A stretch of DNA of 40,807 bases from Acidobacteriaceae bacterium (GCA_003142015.1 PLOI01000063.1:35061-75867); one strand, 5' to 3'; shown: positions 31,739 to 40,648, counted from the stretch's first letter. The notes: generated by a model not told the origin, from the letters alone. Made by a program: numbers and translations.

Positions 31739-33108
31739 AGATTCGGCGGGCCCTGGGCCTGGATGGCGCTGTCGCGTTTACCTCTCTGGCGAGGGCGGTG
31801 AGTATTGCGGGCAGCACGGTGACGGTCTTGCTGATCGTCCGCTTTTTGTCACCCATCGAGCAGGGTTATTACTACACGCTTCTCAGCCTGGTTGCGTTGC
31901 AGATGGTCTTTGAACTGGGCTTCTCCTTTGTCGTTCAGCAGTTGGCCGCGCATGAGTGCATTCACCTGGAATTGCATGGGGACGGCAGCGTGAGCGGCGA
32001 CCGGGTAGCGCACGCGCGGCTGGCCTCCACGCTTCAACTCAGCGTGCGCTGGTACACAGTGGCCGCCGTCGCAATGGGCTTGATTCTGGCGCCGATCGGA
32101 GAGTTCTTCTTTGCGCGCCACGGGGCGCCGGGAGCGGTGCATGTGGCCTGGAAGGGCCCCTGGCTGTTGGCTGTAGCCGCGTCAATGGCCGGCCTGTGGT
32201 GCCAGCCGTTTTATTCCTTCCTCGATGGATGCGGACAGGTACGCGCTGTGGCCGCGCTGCGGCTGCGACAGGCGATTGTCGGCATGTCGCTGTCCTGGAT
32301 TGCTCTGCTTCTGCATCACGGGCTCTACTCGCCGGCCTTGGTGGTTTTGGGTCAAATTGCAACCGGCCTTTATTTCCTGGCCACGCGCCGCCGTTTGCTG
32401 GCGGGGTTGCTTAGTCATCAGGCCCGCGACGCGTCCATTCACTGGACCCGCGAGGTGTGGCCCTTCCAATGGCGCATCGCTGTTAGTTGGACGTGTTCTT
32501 ACTTCACTCTTCAAGTTTTCATTCCTATTCTCTTTGCGTTGCGCGGGCCCGTGGAAGCCGGACAGATGGGCATGTCGCTCAGCATTACCGGCTATATGAC
32601 AGGCTTGGTGCTTCCATGGATTACGACCAAGGCCACACCGTTTGGCAGATTGATTGCGGCGCGCCAGTTTCAGGAACTTGACCGGCTATTCCTGCGCACG
32701 CTGCGCCAGGCTCTGACCGCATTCGCCACGATAGCTCTGGCCGCCGCCTCCGGTGCGGCGATGTTGTCCGTGGTCGCGCCCAGGCTGGCAACGCGCATGG
32801 TTTCGCCGCAACTGTTCGCGGTGCTGGTGCTGGCTGCCGGCGCGAATTGCGTGGTGCAAAGTCTGGGTACGTTGTTGCGTTCCTTCAAGCGGGAGCCGTT
32901 TCTAGTGCAGTCAATGGCGGTGGCCGCGCTCACCCTGCTGCTGGCCGTGTTGACGGCGCCGCGATGGGGCAACACCGGCGTCACGCTCGGCTATCTGGCG
33001 GTTTCGGTGGGCATCGGCCTGCCTTCTGCATTGGCCATTTTCTTTCGCGCTCGCCGTGAATATCTGGCTGCCAGTCCGCTGACAGTGAGTGAAGGCGAGG
33101 CGGCATGA
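31735..33108 (+). CDS. Polysaccharide flippase (Wzx-like, MOP superfamily)
   Basis: The ATG at 31735 overlaps the preceding stop as ATGA and has GGGGAAG upstream. The 457-aa protein has about 12-14 membrane segments. The start ARAVSIAGSTVTVLLIVRFL then SPIEQGYYYTLLSLVAL is typical of MOP-family polysaccharide exporters. It should flip lipid-linked repeat units to the periplasmic face. No strictly diagnostic Wzx residue can be read, so identity rests on topology, N-terminal motif and locus context. Confidence 0.82.
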   Translation: MKIRRALGLDGAVAFTSLARAVSIAGSTVTVLLIVRFLSPIEQGYYYTLLSLVALQMVFELGFSFVVQQLAAHECIHLELHGDGSVSGDRVAHARLASTLQLSVRWYTVAAVAMGLILAPIGEFFFARHGAPGAVHVAWKGPWLLAVAASMAGLWCQPFYSFLDGCGQVRAVAALRLRQAIVGMSLSWIALLLHHGLYSPALVVLGQIATGLYFLATRRRLLAGLLSHQARDASIHWTREVWPFQWRIAVSWTCSYFTLQVFIPILFALRGPVEAGQMGMSLSITGYMTGLVLPWITTKATPFGRLIAARQFQELDRLFLRTLRQALTAFATIALAAASGAAMLSVVAPRLATRMVSPQLFAVLVLAAGANCVVQSLGTLLRSFKREPFLVQSMAVAALTLLLAVLTAPRWGNTGVTLGYLAVSVGIGLPSALAIFFRARREYLAASPLTVSEGEAA

Positions 33109-34316
33109 ACCATTCATCTCCTTGCCTCGCTCTCCGGCCACAGGGCCTCGACGCTTCCGGTTCCCTGTCGGCGTCCGTCAGGCTTTTCGCCTTCAGCGCG
33201 ATCCTGATTTTCTCCTTCGTGCCGACCCCGATCTATATCAACCTCTCGCAAATCCTCCTCCTCGTGCTCTGTGTAATTGCTCTGTGCTGCTATGTTGTCC
33301 GTCTTGAAACCGACATATTTGCTGCACTTTTTCTGATACTTCTGATCGCCGTCTCTCAGGCGATCGGCATTGCGCACAGCCCCGCCGCTGAGAAGAATTA
33401 CTTGACGCCGGCGCTATTCCTGACCTCGCTGCTCATCGCTCCGGCCATGATGCTTTTGGCCAGACAGTTCCCGCTAGCCCGTCTCTACCGCCTGATGCCT
33501 CGCGTCATCAACTGGGTTCTAGTCTTTTTGACTGTCGAGAGTGTCTCGCGGCTCATCTTCTCGCCCTATCTGCCGGCAACGGCAGGTACAGATGTCTCAG
33601 ACAGCTTCTATCTCTACAAGGCCAGTCTCTTCTTCTTCGACTCCAACTTTGTCGGAATCGAGATTCTCTGCTTCCTTGCAATCATGTTTGCGTTCAAGAA
33701 AGAAATCGGACGCAAACGATGGTTACTGGCTTATTTTCTTCTCTTTGCAACTTTGTCCAGGGCATCCATTGCCGCCGGAATATGCCAGCTTGTGATTTAC
33801 AAACTGTGGCGCTGGAGGGCTTGGGCGTTCTTTGGTCTTCTGGCAGCTCAGGTTATTGCTATTTACCAACTATTCGTGAGTTATACCACGCAAGGGTCGC
33901 AAGCGATACACGATATGGACGGGAGCCTTGCCAGTAAGTTCTTCATTCTGTCTCTGATGACGGAAACATATCGCCGGGCAGATACAGCACAAAGGTTATT
34001 TGGCATCGGCGTAGGCAATCTATTCAGCCTGGCGGGAATATTCGCACATAACATCGTGGCAACCTTTGTTCTCGAGTTGGGCATCAGCGGCTCATTGCTG
34101 TTTGCCGCCTACGTATGGATTCTTTCGAGAAAGTGCCCGGCGTCCATCTATCTGCTCATCCTTCCCTTGGTAATTAACGGATTTTCTCTGGTAAGCACTT
34201 CCATGCCGTATTTCTTCGTTGCGCTCGGCCTGCTCGCGGCGTTGCGCGGCTCTCCGCATGACGGGAATGCAACACGCGAAGGTCAAACGACAAGTTACGA
34301 ACTTCAGGAAGGATGA
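33105..34316 (+). CDS. Wzy/O-antigen ligase-like polymerase membrane protein
   Basis: The 403-aa protein overlaps the flippase gene as ATGA. It has 10-12 hydrophobic segments and a periplasmic loop near the C-terminal half (SYTTQGSQAIHDMDGSLASK and RLFGIGVGNLFSLAG with a following HNIV). The FGIGVGN...AHN pattern resembles the G-x-G-x-N...H-N feature of O-antigen polymerases and ligases. The probable role is polymerisation of repeat units. Sequence conservation in this family is low, so locus position between flippase and glycosyltransferases carries much of the weight. Confidence 0.8.
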   Translation: MNHSSPCLALRPQGLDASGSLSASVRLFAFSAILIFSFVPTPIYINLSQILLLVLCVIALCCYVVRLETDIFAALFLILLIAVSQAIGIAHSPAAEKNYLTPALFLTSLLIAPAMMLLARQFPLARLYRLMPRVINWVLVFLTVESVSRLIFSPYLPATAGTDVSDSFYLYKASLFFFDSNFVGIEILCFLAIMFAFKKEIGRKRWLLAYFLLFATLSRASIAAGICQLVIYKLWRWRAWAFFGLLAAQVIAIYQLFVSYTTQGSQAIHDMDGSLASKFFILSLMTETYRRADTAQRLFGIGVGNLFSLAGIFAHNIVATFVLELGISGSLLFAAYVWILSRKCPASIYLLILPLVINGFSLVSTSMPYFFVALGLLAALRGSPHDGNATREGQTTSYELQEG

Positions 34317-35254
34317 ACATGACCAGAATCAGCGTGCTGCTGCCTGTATACAATGTCGAGCCTTATGTTGCCGACGCGCTCACAAGCATTCAATCGCAGA
34401 CTTTCTCAGACATAGAGATTGTGGTCGTGGACGATGGCTCGACGGACGGGACCTTGCGGATTGTCGAGCAGTTCGCTTCCACGGATGGGCGTATCAAAGT
34501 CGTCCGCAGTACGCGGAATCAAGGCCTCTCAGCCGCGCTTAACTTGGGTCTGACTTACTGCCGTGCTCCCTTCATCGCCAGAATGGATGGAGATGATATC
34601 GCTTTGCCGGAGAGGCTGGAGAAGCAGCTCAATTTCCTCGAGCAGACCCCCGGTGTTGCCCTTGTAGGATGCGCAAGCATTCAGATTGACCAGTCTGGCC
34701 GCCCCATTCCCGGCTTACGTATAGCGCGAAAACCTGAAGAGAAGGACATCGCACAAACCATCTTGCTCAACACGCCATGCCTCCATATATGGCTTGCGCG
34801 GCATGAGGTATACGACAAGCTCGGTGGCTATCGCGACATGTCTTTTTCTGAGGATTACGACTTTCTGCTTCGGGCCTGGACTGCAGGGTTCCGCCTAAGC
34901 AATCTGCCGGAAGCGCTGATGCATATTCGGACCCGTCCGGACAATATGTCCGCATGCGTCGAGCAAAGAAAGGCTCACTACTACATCAGGAACTTATATC
35001 GCGAGCGGGTGAAGTGCGGCCATGACAGCTTCAGCAAGGAAGCGTTCGATCGGCGTGTCAAGCCTGGCAAACTCGAGAATTTGTTCTTTCGCCTGGCGCT
35101 TAAGTGTGCCCAGCGCGGGGTCCTGGTGCGGCACAGCTTCCGGCCTTTCATATTTCTTCCTCTTTCCGCTGTCCTGTCCCCATGGCAAGCAAGATATTTC
35201 TTCGACAGCATAAGACTAAAACTTGCCTGGCGGGGAGCTATGCATGCGCCTTAA
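34313..35254 (+). CDS. GT2 family glycosyltransferase (copy 1)
   Basis: The 313-aa protein starts within an ATGA overlap with the polymerase gene (ATG at 34313; a second ATG at 34319 is possible). GT-A fold motifs: ISVLLPVYNVEPYVADAL, VVDDGSTDGT (nucleotide binding), RMDGDDIALPERL (DGDD metal site) and SEDYDFLLRA (ED near the catalytic base). It should add a sugar to the growing lipid-linked unit on the cytoplasmic side. It is closely similar over its full length to the next gene, marking a tandem duplication. Confidence 0.92.
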   Translation: MNMTRISVLLPVYNVEPYVADALTSIQSQTFSDIEIVVVDDGSTDGTLRIVEQFASTDGRIKVVRSTRNQGLSAALNLGLTYCRAPFIARMDGDDIALPERLEKQLNFLEQTPGVALVGCASIQIDQSGRPIPGLRIARKPEEKDIAQTILLNTPCLHIWLARHEVYDKLGGYRDMSFSEDYDFLLRAWTAGFRLSNLPEALMHIRTRPDNMSACVEQRKAHYYIRNLYRERVKCGHDSFSKEAFDRRVKPGKLENLFFRLALKCAQRGVLVRHSFRPFIFLPLSAVLSPWQARYFFDSIRLKLAWRGAMHAP

Positions 35255-35398
35255 TTGCCTAGGAACAACCTGCCGCCGCGCAGCAACGTTGGGAGATTGT
35301 TACGAAGATGAGCCTCTCCCTTTCAATTACAGCGCCGCACCGAGCTACGGAGACCGCGGCAATACAGCCGCAAAGAAATGGGTCCGGGAAGGTCAGGA

Positions 35399-36337
35399 AT
35401 GGCAAAGATCAGCGTACTTATGAATGTCTTCAACGTAGAGCCATATATTGCGGAAGCTCTCAAGAGTATCCAGTCGCAGACCTTCCAAGATATAGATATT
35501 GTGGTTGCAGACGACGGCTCAAAGGACAGGACGCGGCAGGTCGCCGAGCAAATCGCCTCCACCGACCGGCGAATCACGGTAGTAGGCACTCCTGACAATC
35601 GAGGCATACCGGCAGCGCTGAACCTAGGGCTCGCACTCTGTCACACACCTTACATTGCCAAGATGGATGGGGACGATATAGCCTTGCCAACCCGGTTGGA
35701 AAAGCAGCTTCGGTTCCTCGAGAATAACCCTGACGTATCGCTTGTGGGATGCGCCACCACGGCGATAGATCAATCCGGACGCCTTATCCCCGGATTAGGT
35801 GTTTCACAAAAGCCAATTACTCAGGAAGCAGTAGCAGAGACGATGCTGCTCGCGCCTCCGTGCAGTCATATCTGGCTGGCGCGGCGCGAAGTATACGACA
35901 CATTGTCAGGCTATCGGGAGATAGAGGTCGCTGAAGATTACGACTTTCTGCTCCGCGCCATTTCCTCTGGATTCCGCATAACAAACCTCCCGGAGTCTCT
36001 AATGCTGATCCGCACACGCTCCGGCAATGTCTCTTCGCGTCTTGAACAGAGAAAGGCGCATTACTACATCGTCAAGTTATACCGCGAGCGCCTGGAGCGC
36101 GGCGTGGACAGCTTCAGTAAGGAAGGTTACGCGCGAGCTGTCAGATCAGGCAAGGTGGAGGACGGCGCCTTTCGCCTTGCCATGCAATGCGCTCGAAAGG
36201 GGTTTAGATCTCACAGCAGAGTATTGCGCTATTTCCTTCTGATGTTCTCCGCGCTGGTATCGCCATGGCAAGCGCGCTATTACCTCATTCGATTTCATCT
36301 CAAGATGGCATTGCGAACGCCGGGTTACTCGGCTTGA
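35399..36337 (+). CDS. GT2 family glycosyltransferase (copy 2)
   Basis: I chose the ATG at 35399 (GAAGG about 7 nt upstream), which gives 312 aa and an N-terminus matching copy 1. Motifs are ISVLMNVFNVEPYIAEAL, VADDGSKDRT, KMDGDDIALPTRLEKQL and AEDYDFLLRA. Shared stretches with copy 1 such as SIQSQTF, MDGDDIALP and EQRKAHYYI show common descent by duplication. The 144-base gap between copies has no gene. The divergence in the middle acceptor-binding region (residues 150-240) suggests different sugar or acceptor specificity. Confidence 0.92.
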   Translation: MAKISVLMNVFNVEPYIAEALKSIQSQTFQDIDIVVADDGSKDRTRQVAEQIASTDRRITVVGTPDNRGIPAALNLGLALCHTPYIAKMDGDDIALPTRLEKQLRFLENNPDVSLVGCATTAIDQSGRLIPGLGVSQKPITQEAVAETMLLAPPCSHIWLARREVYDTLSGYREIEVAEDYDFLLRAISSGFRITNLPESLMLIRTRSGNVSSRLEQRKAHYYIVKLYRERLERGVDSFSKEGYARAVRSGKVEDGAFRLAMQCARKGFRSHSRVLRYFLLMFSALVSPWQARYYLIRFHLKMALRTPGYSA

Positions 36338-36387
36338 AAGTCTGGAAACGTGAACTCTTGTCCGATGAAAAGCCAACGGAGAAACCA

Positions 36388-37524
36388 ATGAAGATATGTT
36401 TCATCATTCATAATATTACGGCGCGCGCAGGGTCAGAGCGGGCTCAAGCCAATCTTGCTAACGCACTTTCCGCCCGCGGTAAGTCGATTTCAATCTGGTC
36501 GATGTATGGCGCAGGGTTGTCTCCGGGGTTTCCACTGACAAGCGGCGTCAAGGTGAGTTACGGCTTGAAGACGCCGTTGCTGTACTTTCTGGACTATCCA
36601 TGGCTGGCGTGCGTCTTTGCCATTCATGTTATTCGGCAGCGGCCAGATTGGATTGTTTGCACAGGCGCGAATCGATTGATCGTCGCATTGATGGCAGCCT
36701 TTGTTCCTGGCGTAAAGGTGGTTATATGGGAGCACTTTCCAGTTACAGACAGTGTTACAAAAGCGCGTGGCAGACTAGCAAGAAAGATTGCGTCTGTTGT
36801 CGCCTCGCGAATTGTGACCCTGACAAAGAGCGACAAAGACCTGTACGCAACGCTCTACGCCGCGACCGGAAGAGTTACCCATATTCCCAACATCGTGCTA
36901 TCGCCGGGCGTGACCGGAAGAGCTCGCCACAGGGAAGTTCTCGCCATGGGAAGACTTTCGCGGGAGAAGGGATTCGATCTGCTGCTCGAGGCCTGGGCGC
37001 TTGCTATACCGCGGCTGCCAGATTGGTCGCTGCGCATTGTAGGCGATGGACAGATGCGCGACGAGTTAGTGCGGCGAGCCGGCAGCCTTGGAATCGAAAA
37101 TCACGTAACCTTCGCGCCCTTTTCGGACGATCCGTTTTCCTTGTATTCGGAATGTGGAATCTTTGTTCTGAGCTCGCGGTTTGAGGGTTTGCCATTTGTG
37201 CTGATCGAGGCAATGACGTGCGGAACTGCATGCATCAGCTTCGATTGCCCGAATGGTCCGCGCGAGGTGATACGGAATGGAGTGAACGGCCTGTTGGTAT
37301 CGGCCGAACAAGTCAATGCTTTGGCAAGCGCAATAGTAAAGCTTGGCGAGAATCCAATGTTGCGTCAGAGGCTTGGATACGAGGCGCGCAAGGTTTCCAA
37401 GCCGTTTTCCGAGCCGCGCGTTGTGGCGCGCTGGCAGGAAGTACTTTACGGCCAGATGCCCATCGTTGCGAAGTCTGTTGCTGCGGCCGCGCCTGGCCAC
37501 GCTGCTGGATCGAGGGCAGCGTGA
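36388..37524 (+). CDS. GT4 family glycosyltransferase
   Basis: Start at ATG 36388 (GGAG 6 nt upstream) gives 378 aa and begins with MKICFIIHNITARAGSERAQ, the expected N-terminal strand. The start overlaps the end region of no other gene in this choice. GT-B fold motifs in the C-terminal half: MGRLSREKGFDLLLEAW (phosphate loop), LRIVGDGQMRDEL, and LSSRFEGLPFVLIEAMTCGT, which contains the E-x7-E motif of retaining GT4 enzymes. Probably adds a sugar to the repeat unit. It closes the polysaccharide gene run; 84 bases separate it from larE. Confidence 0.92.
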   Translation: MKICFIIHNITARAGSERAQANLANALSARGKSISIWSMYGAGLSPGFPLTSGVKVSYGLKTPLLYFLDYPWLACVFAIHVIRQRPDWIVCTGANRLIVALMAAFVPGVKVVIWEHFPVTDSVTKARGRLARKIASVVASRIVTLTKSDKDLYATLYAATGRVTHIPNIVLSPGVTGRARHREVLAMGRLSREKGFDLLLEAWALAIPRLPDWSLRIVGDGQMRDELVRRAGSLGIENHVTFAPFSDDPFSLYSECGIFVLSSRFEGLPFVLIEAMTCGTACISFDCPNGPREVIRNGVNGLLVSAEQVNALASAIVKLGENPMLRQRLGYEARKVSKPFSEPRVVARWQEVLYGQMPIVAKSVAAAAPGHAAGSRAA

Positions 37525-37595
37525 AGACTAACTACGCAGACCGCGGCCTGAGGTGATTGCCTGGGGTGCTACCAGTATTCAAAACCGCACCAGAG

Positions 37596-37608
37596 TATAA
37601 TCTGCTTC
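37596..37608 (+). promoter_or_regulatory. -10 element of larE, likely leaderless start
   Basis: A perfect TATAAT (37596-37601) lies 7 nt before the larE ATG (37609) and the gap TCTGCTTC-like sequence holds no Shine-Dalgarno. The expected transcription start coincides with the ATG. Confidence 0.6.
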
Positions 37609-38523
37609 ATGGCGGCGTATGCGCAATCGCATTTACCGGAGACCGGAGACGCGGAGAGTGGACCGAATCGCGCGGCAGACACGGCGCTGAAACTGCACGC
37701 GCTGGAAGCTCGCCTGGGGCTGTTAGGCAGCCTGATGGTGGCATACTCCGGCGGCGTGGACTCTGCGTTTCTGGCGGCCACGGCGCATCGAGTTCTGGGC
37801 AGCCGCATGATTGCCGTTCTGGCAGATTCACCCAGCCTGGCCCGCCGCGACTTCGAGCAGGCCTGCGAATTTGCGCGCGCCCAAGGGATTCCGCTGCGCA
37901 TCATCGCAACCGAAGAATTGAGCCGGCCGGAGTATCAGCGCAACGACGCTCATCGCTGTTTTCATTGCAAGGACGAGCTCTTCGGCGCCATGGAGACGCT
38001 GGGTGCAAGCCTGGGCTTCGAGAACATCGCCTATGGGATGAACGTCGATGACACGAGGGATTTCCGTCCCGGGCAACGCGCGGCCGAGGAACACGCGGTG
38101 TTGGCGCCGCTGGCCGAGGCCGGACTCACAAAAATCGAAATACGTGCGCTGGCCAAGGCGGCCGGCTATTCGCTGTGGGACCGGCCGGCAGCGCCGTGCC
38201 TGTCTTCGCGCGTTGAATATGGCCGCGCCGTGACCCCCGAGATCCTCGCCCAAGTAGAGAAGGCCGAAGAGAGCTTGCGGCAGTTGGGCTTTCGCGAGTT
38301 GCGCGTTCGCCATCATGGTGAACTTGCCCGCGTGGAGATTGCGCGAGCCGAGTTGCCGAGCGCCCTCACGATGGAGATGCTCGACGCTATTACCGCCGCT
38401 CTCAAGTTGGCCGGCTTCCAGTATGTGACGCTTGATTGCGCCGGTTTTCGCTCCGGGGCGATGAACGAGGTTCTTGGGAGCACAATTCTGTCCGTGGATG
38501 TGCTGGCCAAGCGCAGCGCATAG
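37609..38523 (+). CDS. larE: LarE, ATP-dependent sacrificial sulfur transferase
   Basis: The 304-aa protein has the PP-loop SGGVDS (47-52) that binds ATP and a C-terminal domain with the conserved PAAPCLSSR segment. C197 in it corresponds to the cysteine that LarE sacrifices to give its sulfur, being converted to dehydroalanine (known for Lactobacillus plantarum LarE C176). It converts the biscarboxylated nicotinic acid nucleotide into the thiolated precursor of the nickel-pincer nucleotide. It leads the larE-larC-larB run. Its start seems leaderless. Confidence 0.93.
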   Translation: MAAYAQSHLPETGDAESGPNRAADTALKLHALEARLGLLGSLMVAYSGGVDSAFLAATAHRVLGSRMIAVLADSPSLARRDFEQACEFARAQGIPLRIIATEELSRPEYQRNDAHRCFHCKDELFGAMETLGASLGFENIAYGMNVDDTRDFRPGQRAAEEHAVLAPLAEAGLTKIEIRALAKAAGYSLWDRPAAPCLSSRVEYGRAVTPEILAQVEKAEESLRQLGFRELRVRHHGELARVEIARAELPSALTMEMLDAITAALKLAGFQYVTLDCAGFRSGAMNEVLGSTILSVDVLAKRSA

Positions 38524-38532
38524 CAGACAGTT

Positions 38533-38547
38533 TAGAATCACCTTGCG
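38533..38547 (+). promoter_or_regulatory. -10-like element directly before larC
   Basis: TAGAAT (38533-38538) lies 9 nt before the larC ATG and the gap has no Shine-Dalgarno, the same layout as before the DeoR gene. It may be an internal promoter making a nearly leaderless larC transcript. Confidence 0.4.
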
Positions 38548-39828
38548 ATGCGTATTGGTTATCTGGAGTGCTTTTCCGGCATCAGCGGCGACATGCTGCT
38601 GGGAGCCTTGGTGGATGCGGGCGTCTCCTTCGCTTGCCTGGCGGAGACAGCGGCTGCGCTGAACGTTGGGGCGCGGCTGGAGATGCGCAAGGTGAACCGT
38701 GGCGGCCTGGCCGCAATCAAGGTTGACGTGATTACGCCCGACACCTTGGCCGTTGAGCCGGGACACTCTCACCAGGATCATCCGAAGCACGTACATCACG
38801 AGCATGAGCCGCACGCGCACACTGCGCACGCCCCTCACCGCTCTTTGTCGGCGATTCTCGAAATCATTCGTTCCGCGCCGCTCTCGGAAGCGGTAAAGCA
38901 GCGTTCGATACGCGCCTTCCAACTGCTGGGCGAGGCGGAAGCCGCCATCCATTCTGTTCCCATTGAAGAGGTGCATTTCCACGAGGTAGGCGCGGTGGAC
39001 ACCATTGTTGATATCGTCTGCGCCGCCGCGGGCGCAGAGGCGCTGGGCCGAGAAATGGGTGTGGACCGCTGGGTTTCGTCGCCGCTCAACGTGGGCAGCG
39101 GAACTGTGGTTTGCCAGCACGGCACATTGCCGGTTCCCGCACCGGCCACGCTGGCTTTGCTGGGTGATGCGCCGATCTACGCGGCGGGTGAGCCGATGGA
39201 GCGCGTGACTCCGACCGGAGCGGTGCTGCTGCGCATGCTTGAGGTGCAGTACGCAAAGCTGCCTGCCATGCGTGTGCTGAAAACCGGTTACGGCGCGGGC
39301 GGGCGCGAGACAGCAGGGCAGCCCAACCTGCTGCGGTTGCTGGTGGGTGAAGAAGATACTGTTGTGACCTCCGAAGCCGAATCGATTGCAGTGATAGAGA
39401 CAGTCATTGACGATTGCAATCCACAGTTGCTGAGTTATGTGAGTGAGTTGCTGTTGGCTGCTGGCGCGTGGGACGTGTATCGCACAACGGTGCAGATGAA
39501 GAAAGGGCGCACAGGCGTGCAGATGACCGTTCTCTGCCGGCCGGATCTTGCGCCCGCGTTGCAGAATCTGCTTTTCCGCGAGACCACCACCATCGGCTTG
39601 CGCTGGAGGCTGGAGAACAAGGTCGCGCTGACGCGAGAGTTCGTTGAAGTCGAAACAAGTTGGGGCAAGGTGAGGATCAAAATTGCCCACTGGCCTGACG
39701 GCAGAATCGCGAACGCGGCGCCGGAGTATGAGGATTGCCGCCAGCTTGCCACTGTGCACTCGATCCCGCTCAAGCAGGTGATGGAAGAAGCGATGCGAGT
39801 TTACGCGCTCACGAAGGAGAAACGCTGA
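38548..39828 (+). CDS. larC: LarC, nickel-pincer nucleotide nickel chelatase
   Basis: The 426-aa protein starts RIGYLECFSGISGDMLLGALVDAG, the family N-terminus. It has a histidine-rich stretch at about residues 70-97 (HSHQDHPKHVHHEHEPHAH) suited to nickel storage or binding, and conserved IHSVPIEEVHFHEVGAVDTIVD and AVLLRMLEV regions. LarC inserts nickel into the pincer ligand using CTP. In L. plantarum it is made through a programmed frameshift from two reading frames; here it is one continuous frame. Its stop overlaps the larB start by one base (TGATG). Confidence 0.93.
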   Translation: MRIGYLECFSGISGDMLLGALVDAGVSFACLAETAAALNVGARLEMRKVNRGGLAAIKVDVITPDTLAVEPGHSHQDHPKHVHHEHEPHAHTAHAPHRSLSAILEIIRSAPLSEAVKQRSIRAFQLLGEAEAAIHSVPIEEVHFHEVGAVDTIVDIVCAAAGAEALGREMGVDRWVSSPLNVGSGTVVCQHGTLPVPAPATLALLGDAPIYAAGEPMERVTPTGAVLLRMLEVQYAKLPAMRVLKTGYGAGGRETAGQPNLLRLLVGEEDTVVTSEAESIAVIETVIDDCNPQLLSYVSELLLAAGAWDVYRTTVQMKKGRTGVQMTVLCRPDLAPALQNLLFRETTTIGLRWRLENKVALTREFVEVETSWGKVRIKIAHWPDGRIANAAPEYEDCRQLATVHSIPLKQVMEEAMRVYALTKEKR

Positions 39829-40574
39829 TGGACCGCGCATACATTGAATCCCTGCTCAACGAAGTACGCGAGGGCCGCACGGCGGTCAACGACGCGGTTG
39901 ACCGGCTGAAGGATCTGCCATTCGAAGACCTGGGCTTCGCCAAACTCGATCACCACCGCGCGCTGCGCACCGGGATGCCCGAAGTGATTTTTGCCGCCGG
40001 CAAGACCGCAACGCAGGTGGCAACAATCTTCACCCGCATGGCGCAGGCCGGAGGCAACGTGCTGGCCACACGCGCGACGCGCGAAATGTTCGAGGCCGTT
40101 CATGCTGTCGAGCCACGCGCCGAATTTCATGAGATGGCCCGCGCCGTTACGCTCACGCAAGCTGCGGCCGTTCCCGGCAAGGGAACGATTGCCGTGGTCT
40201 GTGCGGGCACTAGCGATTTGCCGGTAGCCGAAGAAGCCGTGGTGACCGCGCGCCTGATGGGCAATACGGTCGAGTTGATTGCCGACGTCGGAGTGGCCGG
40301 CATTCACCGGCTACTGGCGCAAAAAAATTCTCTACAAGCGGCGCGTGTGCTGATTGTTTGCGCCGGCATGGAAGGCGCGCTGCCCACCGTTGTCGGCGGA
40401 CTGGTGAACGCGCCGGTTCTGGCCGTGCCCACCAGCGTGGGATATGGCGCGTCGTTCGGCGGCATTGCGGCGCTGCTGGGAATGTTGAACACCTGCTCGC
40501 CCAACGTCTCTGTGGTCAACATCGACAACGGGTTCGGCGCCGCCTGCATTGCCTCGCTCATCAATCGGCTGTGA
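39828..40574 (+). CDS. larB: LarB, nickel-pincer cofactor biosynthesis carboxylase/hydrolase
   Basis: The ATG at 39828 shares a base with the larC stop and has GAAGGAG upstream. The 248-aa protein resembles PurE-type AIR carboxylases in its C-terminal half (CAGTSDLPVAEEAVVTARLMG, GVAGIHRLL, CAGMEGALPTVVGGL, PTSVGYGASFGGIAALLGML). LarB carboxylates nicotinic acid adenine dinucleotide at C5 and cleaves the phosphoanhydride bond, the first step in the cofactor route. It is the last of the three synthesis genes; larA, which uses the cofactor in lactate racemase, is not seen in the window. Confidence 0.94.
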   Translation: MDRAYIESLLNEVREGRTAVNDAVDRLKDLPFEDLGFAKLDHHRALRTGMPEVIFAAGKTATQVATIFTRMAQAGGNVLATRATREMFEAVHAVEPRAEFHEMARAVTLTQAAAVPGKGTIAVVCAGTSDLPVAEEAVVTARLMGNTVELIADVGVAGIHRLLAQKNSLQAARVLIVCAGMEGALPTVVGGLVNAPVLAVPTSVGYGASFGGIAALLGMLNTCSPNVSVVNIDNGFGAACIASLINRL

Positions 40575-40611
40575 GAAAACGCCCGCGAATCCGGCTGAAC
40601 AGTGGACAGTA

Positions 40612-40643
40612 AGTCAGCGAGTTAGCGAGTCAGCAAGTCAGCG
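40612..40643. repeat. Four tandem 8-bp repeats after larB
   Basis: AGTCAGCG, AGTTAGCG, AGTCAGCA and AGTCAGCG follow without spacers. Short repeats of this kind can vary by slippage. They lie between the larB stop and its terminator. Confidence 0.8.
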
Positions 40644-40648
40644 GAAAG

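Noticed and set aside
37828-39840. Long 670-codon open frame on the minus strand across larE and larC
   Set aside because: It is antisense to two confidently identified genes, has a composition dominated by His, Arg, Gln and Leu, and shows no family motif. High-GC third positions leave such frames open by chance.
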